A stretch of DNA of 64,000 bases, from contig NZ_JOAI01000040.1 in NCBI RefSeq assembly GCF_000717715.1, forward strand, positions 16,868 through 80,867. The letters are read 5' to 3'. Below the pieces are notes generated by a model. The model was given only the letters and a program-made list of their open reading frames with translations. It was not told the origin of the DNA and did no database searches. The translations under genes were made by a program, and so were the position numbers. Shown here piece after piece: positions 31,637-39,943 of this stretch; positions within the stretch are counted from its first letter, which is position 1; every line of letters starts with the position of its first letter. The DNA is from Streptomyces sp. NRRL B-24484 (GTDB taxonomy: Bacteria; Actinomycetota; Actinomycetes; Streptomycetales; Streptomycetaceae).

Positions 31637-32977
31637 TCAGGCGCGCAAGACCTCGCGGAGGTCAGCCACGGCCCGCTCGCCGGTCCGGCTCGCCGGGATC
31701 ACCCGCAGCAGATCAGCTGCACGCGAGCGCACAAGTCCGGTCCGCTGGTCAGCGGGGAGCTCGACCAGGGCGTCCACGGCCCGCCGGCAGCCGTCGACGG
31801 TATCGCCGGCGTGATGGTCGCAGAGCGCCGCGTCCATCTGCATCAAGGCCCGCGCCTGGTAGCTGCTGGCCCCCGACAGCTGTAGGGCCCGGGCCTGTGC
31901 AGACCGGGCGGGCCGGACATCGCCGAGCCTGGTGTAGGCGTGCGACAGGTGAATCTGCAGCTTCTGCTCCGGCAGCCCCAGCCACGTGTCGGCGCTTCCC
32001 GCAGAGTCGAGGCTCTCGGCGAACGCCTGCGCCTGCGTCAGGGCCTCCCTTGCCGCCTCCGCGTTCCCGGACACCGCGTGGGCCCGGGCGGACACCGCCG
32101 AAGCGAGAGCCGAGGCTGCGGACGGACGCCCACCTGCAGCTGCCACGGCGAGGTCGGACAGGCGCACCGCTTCCCGCGGCACACCGTACGTCAGGGGTGT
32201 CATGGCCTCCCTGGCGTAGAGCCACGCGAGGACCTGCTTGTCTCCGGACTCCTTCGCCGCCAGGCGGGCGGAGTGGAACCAGCCCCTCGCCTCCTGCGCT
32301 TCACCGAGATCGTGAAGGACGATCGCGGCCATCCCCGAGAGCTGACCTACCGTGCGACACAGTCGGCCGCGATCCTCCGTGGTCTGGGGCTGGCTCAGAA
32401 GGGTCCGCAACTCGACAACGTCGGCGGCGAGCACGCCGAGCCGGGCGGCCGGGGCCTGGCCTCCGTAGCCGAGGGCGTAGTTGTCGGCGACCTCTTCCCA
32501 GTAGTCGAGGTCGGTGGGCGTAGTGCGGCCGGCGAGAGCGGCGTCCAGAGTGTGGCGCTCGTCGGCGAGCGTGCCGAGCGCGACGGCGGACAGGCCGCCG
32601 GCGAGGAGGGCCTTGAGGGCCAGGCGCCGCTTCATGGCTTCGTCTGTCGAGGGTTCATGGGGCTGCTCCGTAGAACCAGGCGGGGCGGGCTTCTCCCAGG
32701 GTCGCTGAGCGAGACCGAGATATCTACCCGGAATGCCCAGGCCGTCCGCGATCCGCTCGACACCCTCGAAAGAGGTAACCGAGGCCTCGCGGCGGGCTAC
32801 AAGTGATACCCGCTCAGGCTTCATGGAACACGCCTCGGCGATGTGGTTGTAGCTGAGGCCGGCGGCCTTGGCCGCAGTGAACACGGTGGCGAAGTCGCGG
32901 ATCTTCAGTGCCGCCACCACCTGCGGATCTTCCAGGAATCCGGCAGGGAGTACGAGCAGTCCCGGGCGCTCACTCAC
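31637..32977 (-). CDS. XRE/TPR transcriptional regulator (446 aa)
   Basis: An N-terminal helix-turn-helix (FTAAKAAGLSYNHIAEACSM, RVSLVARREASVTSFEGVER) is followed by a proline-rich linker, a short hydrophobic stretch (ALKALLAGGLSAVALGTLAD) and TPR-like helices to the end (QARGWF-type repeats such as EALTQAQAFAESLDSAGSAD and LQIHLSHAYTRLGDVRPARS). This layout is common in Streptomyces for pathway-associated regulators. It starts at GTG 32977. It is divergent from the radical SAM gene and is a natural candidate to control the 33.3-42.4 kb cluster. Confidence 0.8.
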   Translation of the reverse strand: MSERPGLLVLPAGFLEDPQVVAALKIRDFATVFTAAKAAGLSYNHIAEACSMKPERVSLVARREASVTSFEGVERIADGLGIPGRYLGLAQRPWEKPAPPGSTEQPHEPSTDEAMKRRLALKALLAGGLSAVALGTLADERHTLDAALAGRTTPTDLDYWEEVADNYALGYGGQAPAARLGVLAADVVELRTLLSQPQTTEDRGRLCRTVGQLSGMAAIVLHDLGEAQEARGWFHSARLAAKESGDKQVLAWLYAREAMTPLTYGVPREAVRLSDLAVAAAGGRPSAASALASAVSARAHAVSGNAEAAREALTQAQAFAESLDSAGSADTWLGLPEQKLQIHLSHAYTRLGDVRPARSAQARALQLSGASSYQARALMQMDAALCDHHAGDTVDGCRRAVDALVELPADQRTGLVRSRAADLLRVIPASRTGERAVADLREVLRA

Positions 32978-33315
32978 GAAGGTCCCCCAACGGTTGCGCG
33001 GCCGGCGGGGCGCGCGCCCCCTCGATGGGGGCCCCACGACGGGGTTACACCGCACCTGGCCGCCCGGCTTGAATCACTCATGGCAGGACGCGACGTCCTG
33101 AGCATCCGGAGGCTCAGGACGGCCGCTCAACGGCCGTACTCGCCCAGCGCACCCAGGAACTGACGGTCAGTCATGGTGTGCGGCAGCGGTCGTGTGCTTC
33201 CCAGATCGACAGGGGAGCCGCCCGTCTTCGCTCTAACGGCAGCCACTCCCACCCGTCCCGGCTGCCCCGTCATGCCCGTCGGGCTCTTCTCCGCACAGGA
33301 GAAATGGAGGCGTTC

Positions 33316-35478
33316 ATGGCTCCACACCGGTCCGGCCTGTTGGCCGGCTCCCTCACGCCCCTGCTGGAGGCAGTTGCCCCCGGCGTCGACCCCACCCGGG
33401 TCGCGGCCACCGCCGAAGCGTGGCGCACCATGCCCAACCGGCTGCGCCAGCACCTGAAGGACAACATGGGCGACAGCGTCGGCCGCGTGATCGTCACCGG
33501 CACGCTGGAGCGTCGGCTCGTCCTCGTCGAACGCTCCGACGGCCGCTGGAGCGTCGCGGATCTCTCGGGCCTGGCCCACGAGACCCGCCACTGGCCAGCC
33601 TGGCTGACAGGCCACATCGACCTCGACAAGCCCTCCTCATGGCTGTCGACCGCGGACCTGGACGAGTACGCGGTCCACCGGCTGTCCCAGCCGCGGCTGC
33701 TTCTGGCCGCCCTGTACCACCCCGAGAACTTCCCGCTGCCGCGCTTCCCGCTGGCGATCAGCGCCGTGGCCCGTGCCGCCCGCTCCACCCTGACGGGAAC
33801 CACCAAGCTGCTCGACATGCAGCTCGGCGTCGACCTGCAGGACCTGGTCAAGGAGGTCAGCGACCGCACGCCGGACGTCCTCGGCATCTCCGCGACCTTC
33901 GGACAGCACGACCTGCTGGTGGAGCTCCTCAACGCCGCGTACGCCCTGCCCGAGCCTCCGCTGGTCGTGGCGGGCGGCAGCCTGACGGTCCGAAACGAGA
34001 GGCTGCTCCTCGAGGCCTACCCCGATCTGCTGGTCGCCCGGGGCGCCGGCGAGCCGACGATCCGCGGCATCCTCGCCCACTGGCACGGGGACATCCGCCG
34101 CGAGGACATCCCGGGGATCGGCTACACCGGAGCCCCGCGCGGCGCCGGCACCCTCGCCGTGCAGCGCCGCACCGGCCTGCCCGCCGCCTCCCTGCGGGAC
34201 GAGAACGACATCCTGCCCGAGCTCGACCTGCTCGATGACACCTTCCGGCACCACGGCGTCGCCCAGATCGAGTGCTCCCGCGGCTGCACCAGCGCCTGCA
34301 GCTTCTGCCCGCGAGGCCACAAAGGCCAGTGGAACGGTGCCGGCTCCGCCACGTTCCCCTGGCTCCTGGACGAGATGGGCCGCGTCTTCGACCAGCACCC
34401 CGGCACCGCGCGAATCCTGTACGCGGTCGACGAGGAGTTCATCGGCCGCGGGGCGGACGCCGTCCCCCGCGCCCTCGACATGGCCGCGACCCTCCACGGC
34501 GCAGGATTCTCCTGGGAGACGAGCTGCCGCATCGACCAGGTCGTCGACCCCGACCGCGATCTGGCTTGGCACGCCGAGCGGGCCGAGATGTGGCGCGAGC
34601 TGGTCCAGCGAGGCCTGCGCCGCTGTCTGTTCGGGGTGGAGTCCGGCGTGGACTCCATCCTCGAGCGGTTCCGCAAGGACACGACCGGCGAGCAGAGCGC
34701 GCTCGCGATCCGGACGCTCTCCGCGCTCGGCATCCCGACGCGGTTCACCTACATCACGTTCGACCACCTGATGACACTGGAAGAGCTCAAGGCCACCTAC
34801 GCGTTCCAGGGCCGCGACGACCTGCTGCTGCGCCCGCTCCCGCACCTGTCCGTCGAGGAGATCGTCGCCGGCGTGCGCGACGAGGACTTCGTCGCGAAGT
34901 ACACCACGGGCCGGCAGCTCCACCAGGGCATCTCGTACATGCTCGTGTCCATGGAGTGCCTTATCGGCGCCGCCTACACCCGGATGGTCCAGGCTGCGGG
35001 CCTGGCCGGTGCGGCCAGGCCGTCGATGGGGCGCCAGGACGCCGACTTCGCGGACTGGCGGATCGGCGTCGCCTCGGAATGGGCGCAGCGGTGGATCGAC
35101 CGGAACTTCGCCCTGGACTACACCCTCAAGTCCCTGGAGAAGATCTTGGACCAGGGCGAGGCGTGGCGGGCGGTGCGCGTGGCCCGGGTGGTTCTCAAGG
35201 ACGCCGCATACGCGGTGCTGGGACGCATGGTCGGCGCGATCGAGGAGACGCCGCTGGCCATGGGAGTGGAGGGCGGCGGCGCCGGCCTGCACGCGAAGCT
35301 GCGGGCACTGCTGGACGAGGAGATCGCGAACCTCGGCGGTCGGGCGTGGAACGCGGTCCACTCCGCGGTCGTGGTGCTGCCCGGCGAGCGGGCCGAGCTG
35401 CTGACGGCGGAGTACCGGCGGTGGCGGGCCAACAGCGACTGGGAGCTGATCAACGCGGGGGACCCGTGCGGGACCTGA
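33316..35478 (+). CDS. B12-binding-type radical SAM enzyme (720 aa)
   Basis: The radical SAM [4Fe-4S] motif CTSACSFC lies at about residue 324 (preceded by IECSRG), with a conserved GVESGVDSILERF further on. Residues about 180-260 (TPDVLGISATFGQHDLLVEL and VVAGGSLTVRNERLLLEAY) resemble a cobalamin-binding Rossmann domain, although the B12 His motif is not obvious. The C-terminal 250 residues are helical and unassigned. ATG 33316 has GGAGG six bases upstream; ATG 33304 is possible. It is the first gene on the plus strand of a phosphate/nucleotide-chemistry cluster and probably performs a C-H functionalisation or methylation step. Confidence 0.8.
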   Translation: MAPHRSGLLAGSLTPLLEAVAPGVDPTRVAATAEAWRTMPNRLRQHLKDNMGDSVGRVIVTGTLERRLVLVERSDGRWSVADLSGLAHETRHWPAWLTGHIDLDKPSSWLSTADLDEYAVHRLSQPRLLLAALYHPENFPLPRFPLAISAVARAARSTLTGTTKLLDMQLGVDLQDLVKEVSDRTPDVLGISATFGQHDLLVELLNAAYALPEPPLVVAGGSLTVRNERLLLEAYPDLLVARGAGEPTIRGILAHWHGDIRREDIPGIGYTGAPRGAGTLAVQRRTGLPAASLRDENDILPELDLLDDTFRHHGVAQIECSRGCTSACSFCPRGHKGQWNGAGSATFPWLLDEMGRVFDQHPGTARILYAVDEEFIGRGADAVPRALDMAATLHGAGFSWETSCRIDQVVDPDRDLAWHAERAEMWRELVQRGLRRCLFGVESGVDSILERFRKDTTGEQSALAIRTLSALGIPTRFTYITFDHLMTLEELKATYAFQGRDDLLLRPLPHLSVEEIVAGVRDEDFVAKYTTGRQLHQGISYMLVSMECLIGAAYTRMVQAAGLAGAARPSMGRQDADFADWRIGVASEWAQRWIDRNFALDYTLKSLEKILDQGEAWRAVRVARVVLKDAAYAVLGRMVGAIEETPLAMGVEGGGAGLHAKLRALLDEEIANLGGRAWNAVHSAVVVLPGERAELLTAEYRRWRANSDWELINAGDPCGT

Positions 35479-35483
35479 TGCGG

Positions 35484-35515
35484 GCGGGCCGCCCCCACAC
35501 GTGGGGGCGGCCCGC
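35484..35515. terminator. Bidirectional terminator
   Basis: A 15-bp GC-rich stem (35484-35498 with 35501-35515) separated by two bases, between the stop codons of the convergent radical SAM and nucleotidyltransferase genes. Confidence 0.8.
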
Positions 35516-35534
35516 GGCAGGGCAGCGGTGCGAC

Positions 35535-36143
35535 TCAGGCGGTCTTCTCCGGGATCGGCACCCAGTTGAACTCGGGGCAGAACCGGGCGTAGGTGTTGAG
35601 CTTCCACTTCGCGTAGTCGTCGATGCGGCCGCTGCTGCGCAGCAGGTGCTTGACCCACAGGTGGCAGACGCGTTCCTCCTCGGTCATCGACTCGTCGATT
35701 TGGTCGAGCATCCGGCAGGCGACCGTGAAGTCCTCCTCGGTGAGAGCGGACAGGTCGACCTCAACGCCCTCGAGCTCGAAGCTGAAGACGAGCCGGGTCG
35801 TGGAGAAGGAAGTCTTCCGCTCCCCGAGGAAGGTCGCCCTGTCGGCGAGGACCTGCATCAGGTGGTCCCGGTCGTCCTCCGGGTAGCCGATGCCGAGATC
35901 AAGGTCGGACGTCTCCAGGTTGAGGCGGGTACCGAGGGAGCCGACGTCGCGGGGCTCGCGGCCGGTCAACTCGCGGATCATCTCGGAGGCTCGGGCCCGC
36001 AGGGCCAGCAGGTGCTCGTCGTGGACGCGCATGGAGGCGTAGAACGCCTGGGCCCGCGCGTACTCGGCGTCGGTGAAGTCGGCGCGGGTCGTCCAGCCGG
36101 CGGCCGTGATCGCGCTCAGGTCGAGTTCGGTGTGGGTGCTCAC
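35535..36143 (-). CDS. Pol-beta-superfamily nucleotidyltransferase-like protein (202 aa)
   Basis: The catalytic signature GSLGTRLNLETSDLDLGI (G-S, then D-x-D) and a later acidic residue in FELEGVEVDLSAL are those of Pol-beta-type nucleotidyltransferases, which transfer NMP to a protein, nucleic acid or small molecule. The C-terminal half is helical (RMLDQIDESMTEEERVCHLW) and ends RFCPEFNWVPIPEKTA. GTG 36143 gives a neat start; ATG 36170 is in frame but would leave only 36 bp to the divergent aldo/keto reductase gene. It is part of the cluster but on the opposite strand. Confidence 0.75.
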   Translation of the reverse strand: MSTHTELDLSAITAAGWTTRADFTDAEYARAQAFYASMRVHDEHLLALRARASEMIRELTGREPRDVGSLGTRLNLETSDLDLGIGYPEDDRDHLMQVLADRATFLGERKTSFSTTRLVFSFELEGVEVDLSALTEEDFTVACRMLDQIDESMTEEERVCHLWVKHLLRSSGRIDDYAKWKLNTYARFCPEFNWVPIPEKTA

Positions 36144-36205
36144 GCGCCCCACGATAGCCAGATTCGTCATGGTTCGTGGTGAAATCTCCTGAAGGGGGAG
36201 TAGCA

Positions 36206-37294
36206 GTGAAGGGTCTCGAACCTCGCAAGCTGGCAAGGGAGTTGACGATCAGCCCGGTGGCGATCGGCTGCTGGGCGATCGGAGGCCCCGGCCACAACTT
36301 GGGGCTGCCGATGGGGTGGGCGAACGCGGACGAGCGTGAGTCGCTGCTGGGGCTGCGCCGGGCGCACTACCTCGGCGCGAACTGCTTCGACACCGCCGAC
36401 GTGTACGGGCACGGCCGCTCCGAGCGGCTGATCGGCAAGTTCCTGACCGGGGTGGACCGCGACAGTGTGGTCCTGACCAGCAAGGTCGGCTACTTCGCCG
36501 GCACCGCCGAGCACGCCTACGAGCGCACGCACATGCGGCACCAGCTCGAGACGACGCTGCGCAACCTGGGCACCGACCACCTGGACGTGTACTTCCTGCA
36601 CAACAGCTCGTTCGGCGAGCGGGACCGCTACCTCGAGGGCGCGGTCGAGCAGATGCACGCCTTCCGGGAGCAGGGGCTGATCCGGGCTGTCGGGATGCGC
36701 GGCCCGCACCGGCTGGCGACCGACCGCCTCTCGGTGCCCGTGGGGGAGCGGGAGGACAAGCGGGCCCGCTTCCGCACCCTGTTCGACATCGTTCGGCCCG
36801 ACTACCTGGCGGTGCGGTTCAACGCCCTGACCCCGCCGGCCCGGGACGGGGAAGAGGACCTGTTCGCGTTCGCCGCCGCCCGCGGTGTCTCGGTACTCGC
36901 GAACAAACCGCTGGGCCAAGGCCTGCTGCTCGGCAAGTACCACCCCGACCGGCCCCCGGTCTTCGGCGACGGCGACATCCGCCAGCGGAAAGCCTGGTTC
37001 ACCGCCCCGTTTCTGCGGATCATCGACGACGGCCTGCAGCCGCTGCGCGAGCGCTTCGGCCCCTCGCAGGCGGATCTGGCCCGGGTCGCGATCCGGTACG
37101 TTCTCCAACACGCCGAGAACTGCGTCGCGTTGGTCGGATTCACCCGCGCCGAGCAGGTCGAGCAGAACCTGCTGTGCCTGGGTGACGAGCTCACCGGCGA
37201 CGACATGGCGTTCATCCGTGAGACCACCGGCCGGCTCCAGCAGGACCTGGACGGCGCCGGGGAGGTCTTCCTCGACGAGCTGGAGAAGCCATGA
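36206..37294 (+). CDS. Aldo/keto reductase (362 aa)
   Basis: This is an NAD(P)H-dependent aldo/keto reductase with the family tetrad: Asp and Tyr in FDTADVYGHGRSERLIGKFL, Lys in VVLTSKVGYFAG and His in LDVYFLHNSS. The cofactor end reads RYVLQHAENCVALVGFTRAE. It is somewhat longer than the 320-aa average. The start at GTG 36206 follows GGGGGAG at five bases. Its stop overlaps the ATG of the EEP-family gene (ATGA), beginning a chain of overlapping or closely spaced genes. Confidence 0.88.
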   Translation: MKGLEPRKLARELTISPVAIGCWAIGGPGHNLGLPMGWANADERESLLGLRRAHYLGANCFDTADVYGHGRSERLIGKFLTGVDRDSVVLTSKVGYFAGTAEHAYERTHMRHQLETTLRNLGTDHLDVYFLHNSSFGERDRYLEGAVEQMHAFREQGLIRAVGMRGPHRLATDRLSVPVGEREDKRARFRTLFDIVRPDYLAVRFNALTPPARDGEEDLFAFAAARGVSVLANKPLGQGLLLGKYHPDRPPVFGDGDIRQRKAWFTAPFLRIIDDGLQPLRERFGPSQADLARVAIRYVLQHAENCVALVGFTRAEQVEQNLLCLGDELTGDDMAFIRETTGRLQQDLDGAGEVFLDELEKP

Positions 37295-38130
37295 CGACCG
37301 CCGCGCCCGAGCAGGCCACGCTGTTCACGCATCGTTCCGCCGGCCACGAGCCCGCCGCCGACCAGCTGCGGCTGCTGACCTGGAACCTCCAGCACGCCTC
37401 GCCGGGGCGCACCGTGCGGCAGGTGGACTGGCTGGCTGGCCAGGAGGGCGCCGACGTCGCGGTGCTCACCGAGGTCTCCGGCGGGGCTGGCGGTGACACC
37501 CTGGTGCAGGAGCTGAGCGACGCCGGGTACCGGACCGTCATCGCCCCCTGGGGCGAGGGCGACCTGCGCACCGTCATCGCCTCCCGCCACGCGGCCATCA
37601 GCGCGGAGTCCGCCCCGGTGGAGTTCCTGCCCCACCGCTTCCCGCTCGCCTCCCTCACGGTCGCGCAGACACCGATCACGGTGGCCGGCCTGTACGTACC
37701 CTCCCGCGGGCCCCGGGAGCGCCGCAACGAGGCCAAGAGCGCCTTCCAGACCGCAGTCACCGAGGCGCTGCCCGCCCTCGCCGAACGAGGCCACCTGGTC
37801 GTCATCGCCGGCGACCTCAACGTCATCGAACCCGACCACACCCCGCCCCACCACGGCGTCTACGGCACGTGGGAGTACGACTTCTACCGCAGCTTCGCCC
37901 AGGCCGGCTTCACCGACGCCTTCCGCGCCCTGCACCCGAACGTCGTGGAGCACAGCTGGTTCGGACGCCGCTCCGCCGCAGGCTACCGCTTCGACCACGC
38001 CCTGATCACCGAAGCCCACCGCGCGCAGGTCCTCACCTGCACCTACCTGCACGAGCCCCGCGAGGCCGGCCTCAGCGACCACTCCGCCCTCCAGCTCACC
38101 ATCGACCTGACAGGGGAACCCTCACCATGA
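37291..38130 (+). CDS. Endonuclease/exonuclease/phosphatase-fold hydrolase (279 aa)
   Basis: The EEP superfamily motifs are all present: LLTWNLQHASPG, AVLTEVSGG (Glu), VVIAGDLNVIEPDHTPP, YRFDHALIT and the terminal LSDHSALQL. These enzymes hydrolyse phosphodiesters in DNA, RNA, lipids or small molecules. The size suits a small-molecule or nucleotide phosphodiesterase as well as a nuclease. It is coupled at both ends (ATGA overlaps) to the reductase and the CYTH-like gene. Confidence 0.88.
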   Translation: MTTAAPEQATLFTHRSAGHEPAADQLRLLTWNLQHASPGRTVRQVDWLAGQEGADVAVLTEVSGGAGGDTLVQELSDAGYRTVIAPWGEGDLRTVIASRHAAISAESAPVEFLPHRFPLASLTVAQTPITVAGLYVPSRGPRERRNEAKSAFQTAVTEALPALAERGHLVVIAGDLNVIEPDHTPPHHGVYGTWEYDFYRSFAQAGFTDAFRALHPNVVEHSWFGRRSAAGYRFDHALITEAHRAQVLTCTYLHEPREAGLSDHSALQLTIDLTGEPSP

Positions 38131-39314
38131 CCGCGACCGTCACCGACATCGACCCCACCACGCTGCCCACCCGCCGCCGCACCGACACCGTGCTCCTCAT
38201 CGGCCCGAGCACGCTGCGCCACGAGGCCCTGGGGGCGACCGGCCGCGAGATGATCGCCGCCACCTTCAGGTCCACGGCCAACCCGTCGGACAACACCCTC
38301 GTCCTCACCGCCGACAACGCGGCCGCCTCCTACTACCGGATCGGCCCGCACGGCAGCCGCGGCAACGACACCTCCGCCACCCTCGGCCGCATCGCCCGGG
38401 CCTGCGACACCTTCGGCGACCTGGCCCCGCTGTTCCTCCTCACGGCGCTGCCCGACGGCCGCTGGCAGCCCTTCACCCAGCTCTCCTACGTCGGCTCCGA
38501 GCTGCTGTTCCTGCGCCTGGACGGCGAGCCCCTGCAAGGCGACCCCGCCAACCCGGCCACGGTCCGCGAGTGGACGGACGACCTCGCCGCCCGCCACCGC
38601 GCCCATGGCCCCCACCTCAACAACCACCAAAGGTGGTTCACCAACGCGCGCCCCGACACCGAGATCGAGCAGAAGTTCACCCTGCTCGGCGCCCCGGACA
38701 TCTGGCGCCTGGCCCTCGAGGCCCGTGACCTGATCGGCGCCGGCAACCTGCCCGGCTGGATCCTGGAGCCCGGCGGCGGATTCGAACAGTGGGACTTCCT
38801 CAACCACCTGCATGCCATCAGCGGGCCGCCCGGCGAGGAAGGCCACATCGCCTACATCCCCGCGGTCAACGGCAGCTGGATCAGCCGCCGCAAGTGGGGC
38901 GCCGACGGCATCCAGCGGCGCGAGGTCCTCACCGAGGGCCTCGACCTCGGCCGTAGCCCCGACCTGCGGCAGATCATCGCCGACCACCACGGCGTCGACG
39001 TCGACTGGTCCGCCACCTACCGCCGGGTCCGCTACAACGTCCTGATGGAGGCCACCCGCACCGGCCACATCTTCTCCGTCATGTTCGACCGCTGCACCGT
39101 CCAGGACCGCCCCGACATCCCCGCCCTCCACCAGGCCGAGGTCGAGTACGTGCGCAGCCGCACCCTCACCCCCGCCGGCCCCGCCGACGGGCTCATGGAC
39201 GACTTCGCTGCTCTCACCGACTGGACCAGGGCGTGGCTCGCCAGCCGAGCGATTCGTTGTACCGAGCACCACCTGTCCAAGGCGACCTGGCTGCGCACGC
39301 ACCTCGCCACCTGA
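38127..39314 (+). CDS. CYTH-like (triphosphate tunnel) protein, extended (395 aa)
   Basis: The signature E-x-E-x-K occurs at TEIEQKFTL (about residue 190), with later acidic and basic strands (RRVRYNVLM, AEVEYVRSRTL) spaced as in CYTH/triphosphate tunnel enzymes. Members hydrolyse triphosphates or make cyclic nucleotides or thiamine triphosphate chemistry. The first 180 residues form a separate domain I do not recognise (VLLIGPSTLRHEALGATGRE, NTLVLTADNAAASYYRI). ATG 38127 overlaps the upstream stop. With only weak similarity apart from the motif, the assignment is tentative but the motif order supports it. Confidence 0.55.
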   Translation: MTATVTDIDPTTLPTRRRTDTVLLIGPSTLRHEALGATGREMIAATFRSTANPSDNTLVLTADNAAASYYRIGPHGSRGNDTSATLGRIARACDTFGDLAPLFLLTALPDGRWQPFTQLSYVGSELLFLRLDGEPLQGDPANPATVREWTDDLAARHRAHGPHLNNHQRWFTNARPDTEIEQKFTLLGAPDIWRLALEARDLIGAGNLPGWILEPGGGFEQWDFLNHLHAISGPPGEEGHIAYIPAVNGSWISRRKWGADGIQRREVLTEGLDLGRSPDLRQIIADHHGVDVDWSATYRRVRYNVLMEATRTGHIFSVMFDRCTVQDRPDIPALHQAEVEYVRSRTLTPAGPADGLMDDFAALTDWTRAWLASRAIRCTEHHLSKATWLRTHLAT

Positions 39315-39334
39315 CCACCAGGAGCCCCTCCCCG

Positions 39335-39898
39335 ATGCTTCGCCTCTCCCTGTACGGCCTCACCGGATCCGGCAAGTCCCACGTCAGCAAACTGTTCGCC
39401 GACACCCTGCACCGCCGCGGACTCACCGTCGAGGTCGTCAAGCTCGCCCTGCCCCTCTACCGTGCGCAGGCCCACCTCTACCAGGAAGCCGGCCGCGAGA
39501 TCGGCACCTGGGAACCCGACCAGGAGCTCCTGTGCGAGCTCGCCCGCCAGTACCGCCGCATCAACCCCGACTACCTCGTCGAGGACTTCCTGCGCCGCAC
39601 CGCCGCCAGCACCGCGCAGGTCGTCATCAACGACGACCTCCGCGACGCCGCCACCGACTACCCCCGCATGGCCGCCGCCGGCTTCGACTTCGTCCGCATC
39701 ACCTGCACCGACCCGGTGCGGCTGCGCCGTCTCGCCGCCCGCCCGGACCGCACCCAGTCGCCCGAGACCGACGCCACCTGGGGCTACGACCGCATCGTCC
39801 CGACCTGGACCCTCGACAACTCCGACGACGACACCCGCAGCGCGCAGCTGCAGGTGGAGGAGATCGTCGCCAAGTGGCTGGCCGCACACCACACCTGA
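39335..39898 (+). CDS. P-loop kinase (187 aa)
   Basis: A Walker A (LYGLTGSGKSHVSKLFADTL) starts at residue 6, with an acidic Walker B-like VVINDDLRDAATDYPRMAAA near 95 and a basic lid (DPVRLRRLAARPDRTQSPET). It resembles nucleotide- or ribose-phosphate-kinase-like P-loop proteins. ATG 39335 lies 20 bp after the CYTH-like stop, with AGGAG upstream. It probably phosphorylates a nucleotide-like intermediate of the pathway. Confidence 0.8.
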   Translation: MLRLSLYGLTGSGKSHVSKLFADTLHRRGLTVEVVKLALPLYRAQAHLYQEAGREIGTWEPDQELLCELARQYRRINPDYLVEDFLRRTAASTAQVVINDDLRDAATDYPRMAAAGFDFVRITCTDPVRLRRLAARPDRTQSPETDATWGYDRIVPTWTLDNSDDDTRSAQLQVEEIVAKWLAAHHT

Positions 39899-39943
39899 CC
39901 GCCCCGCCGGGCACCGCCCGGACCACAACGGAGGGGAACCCCC

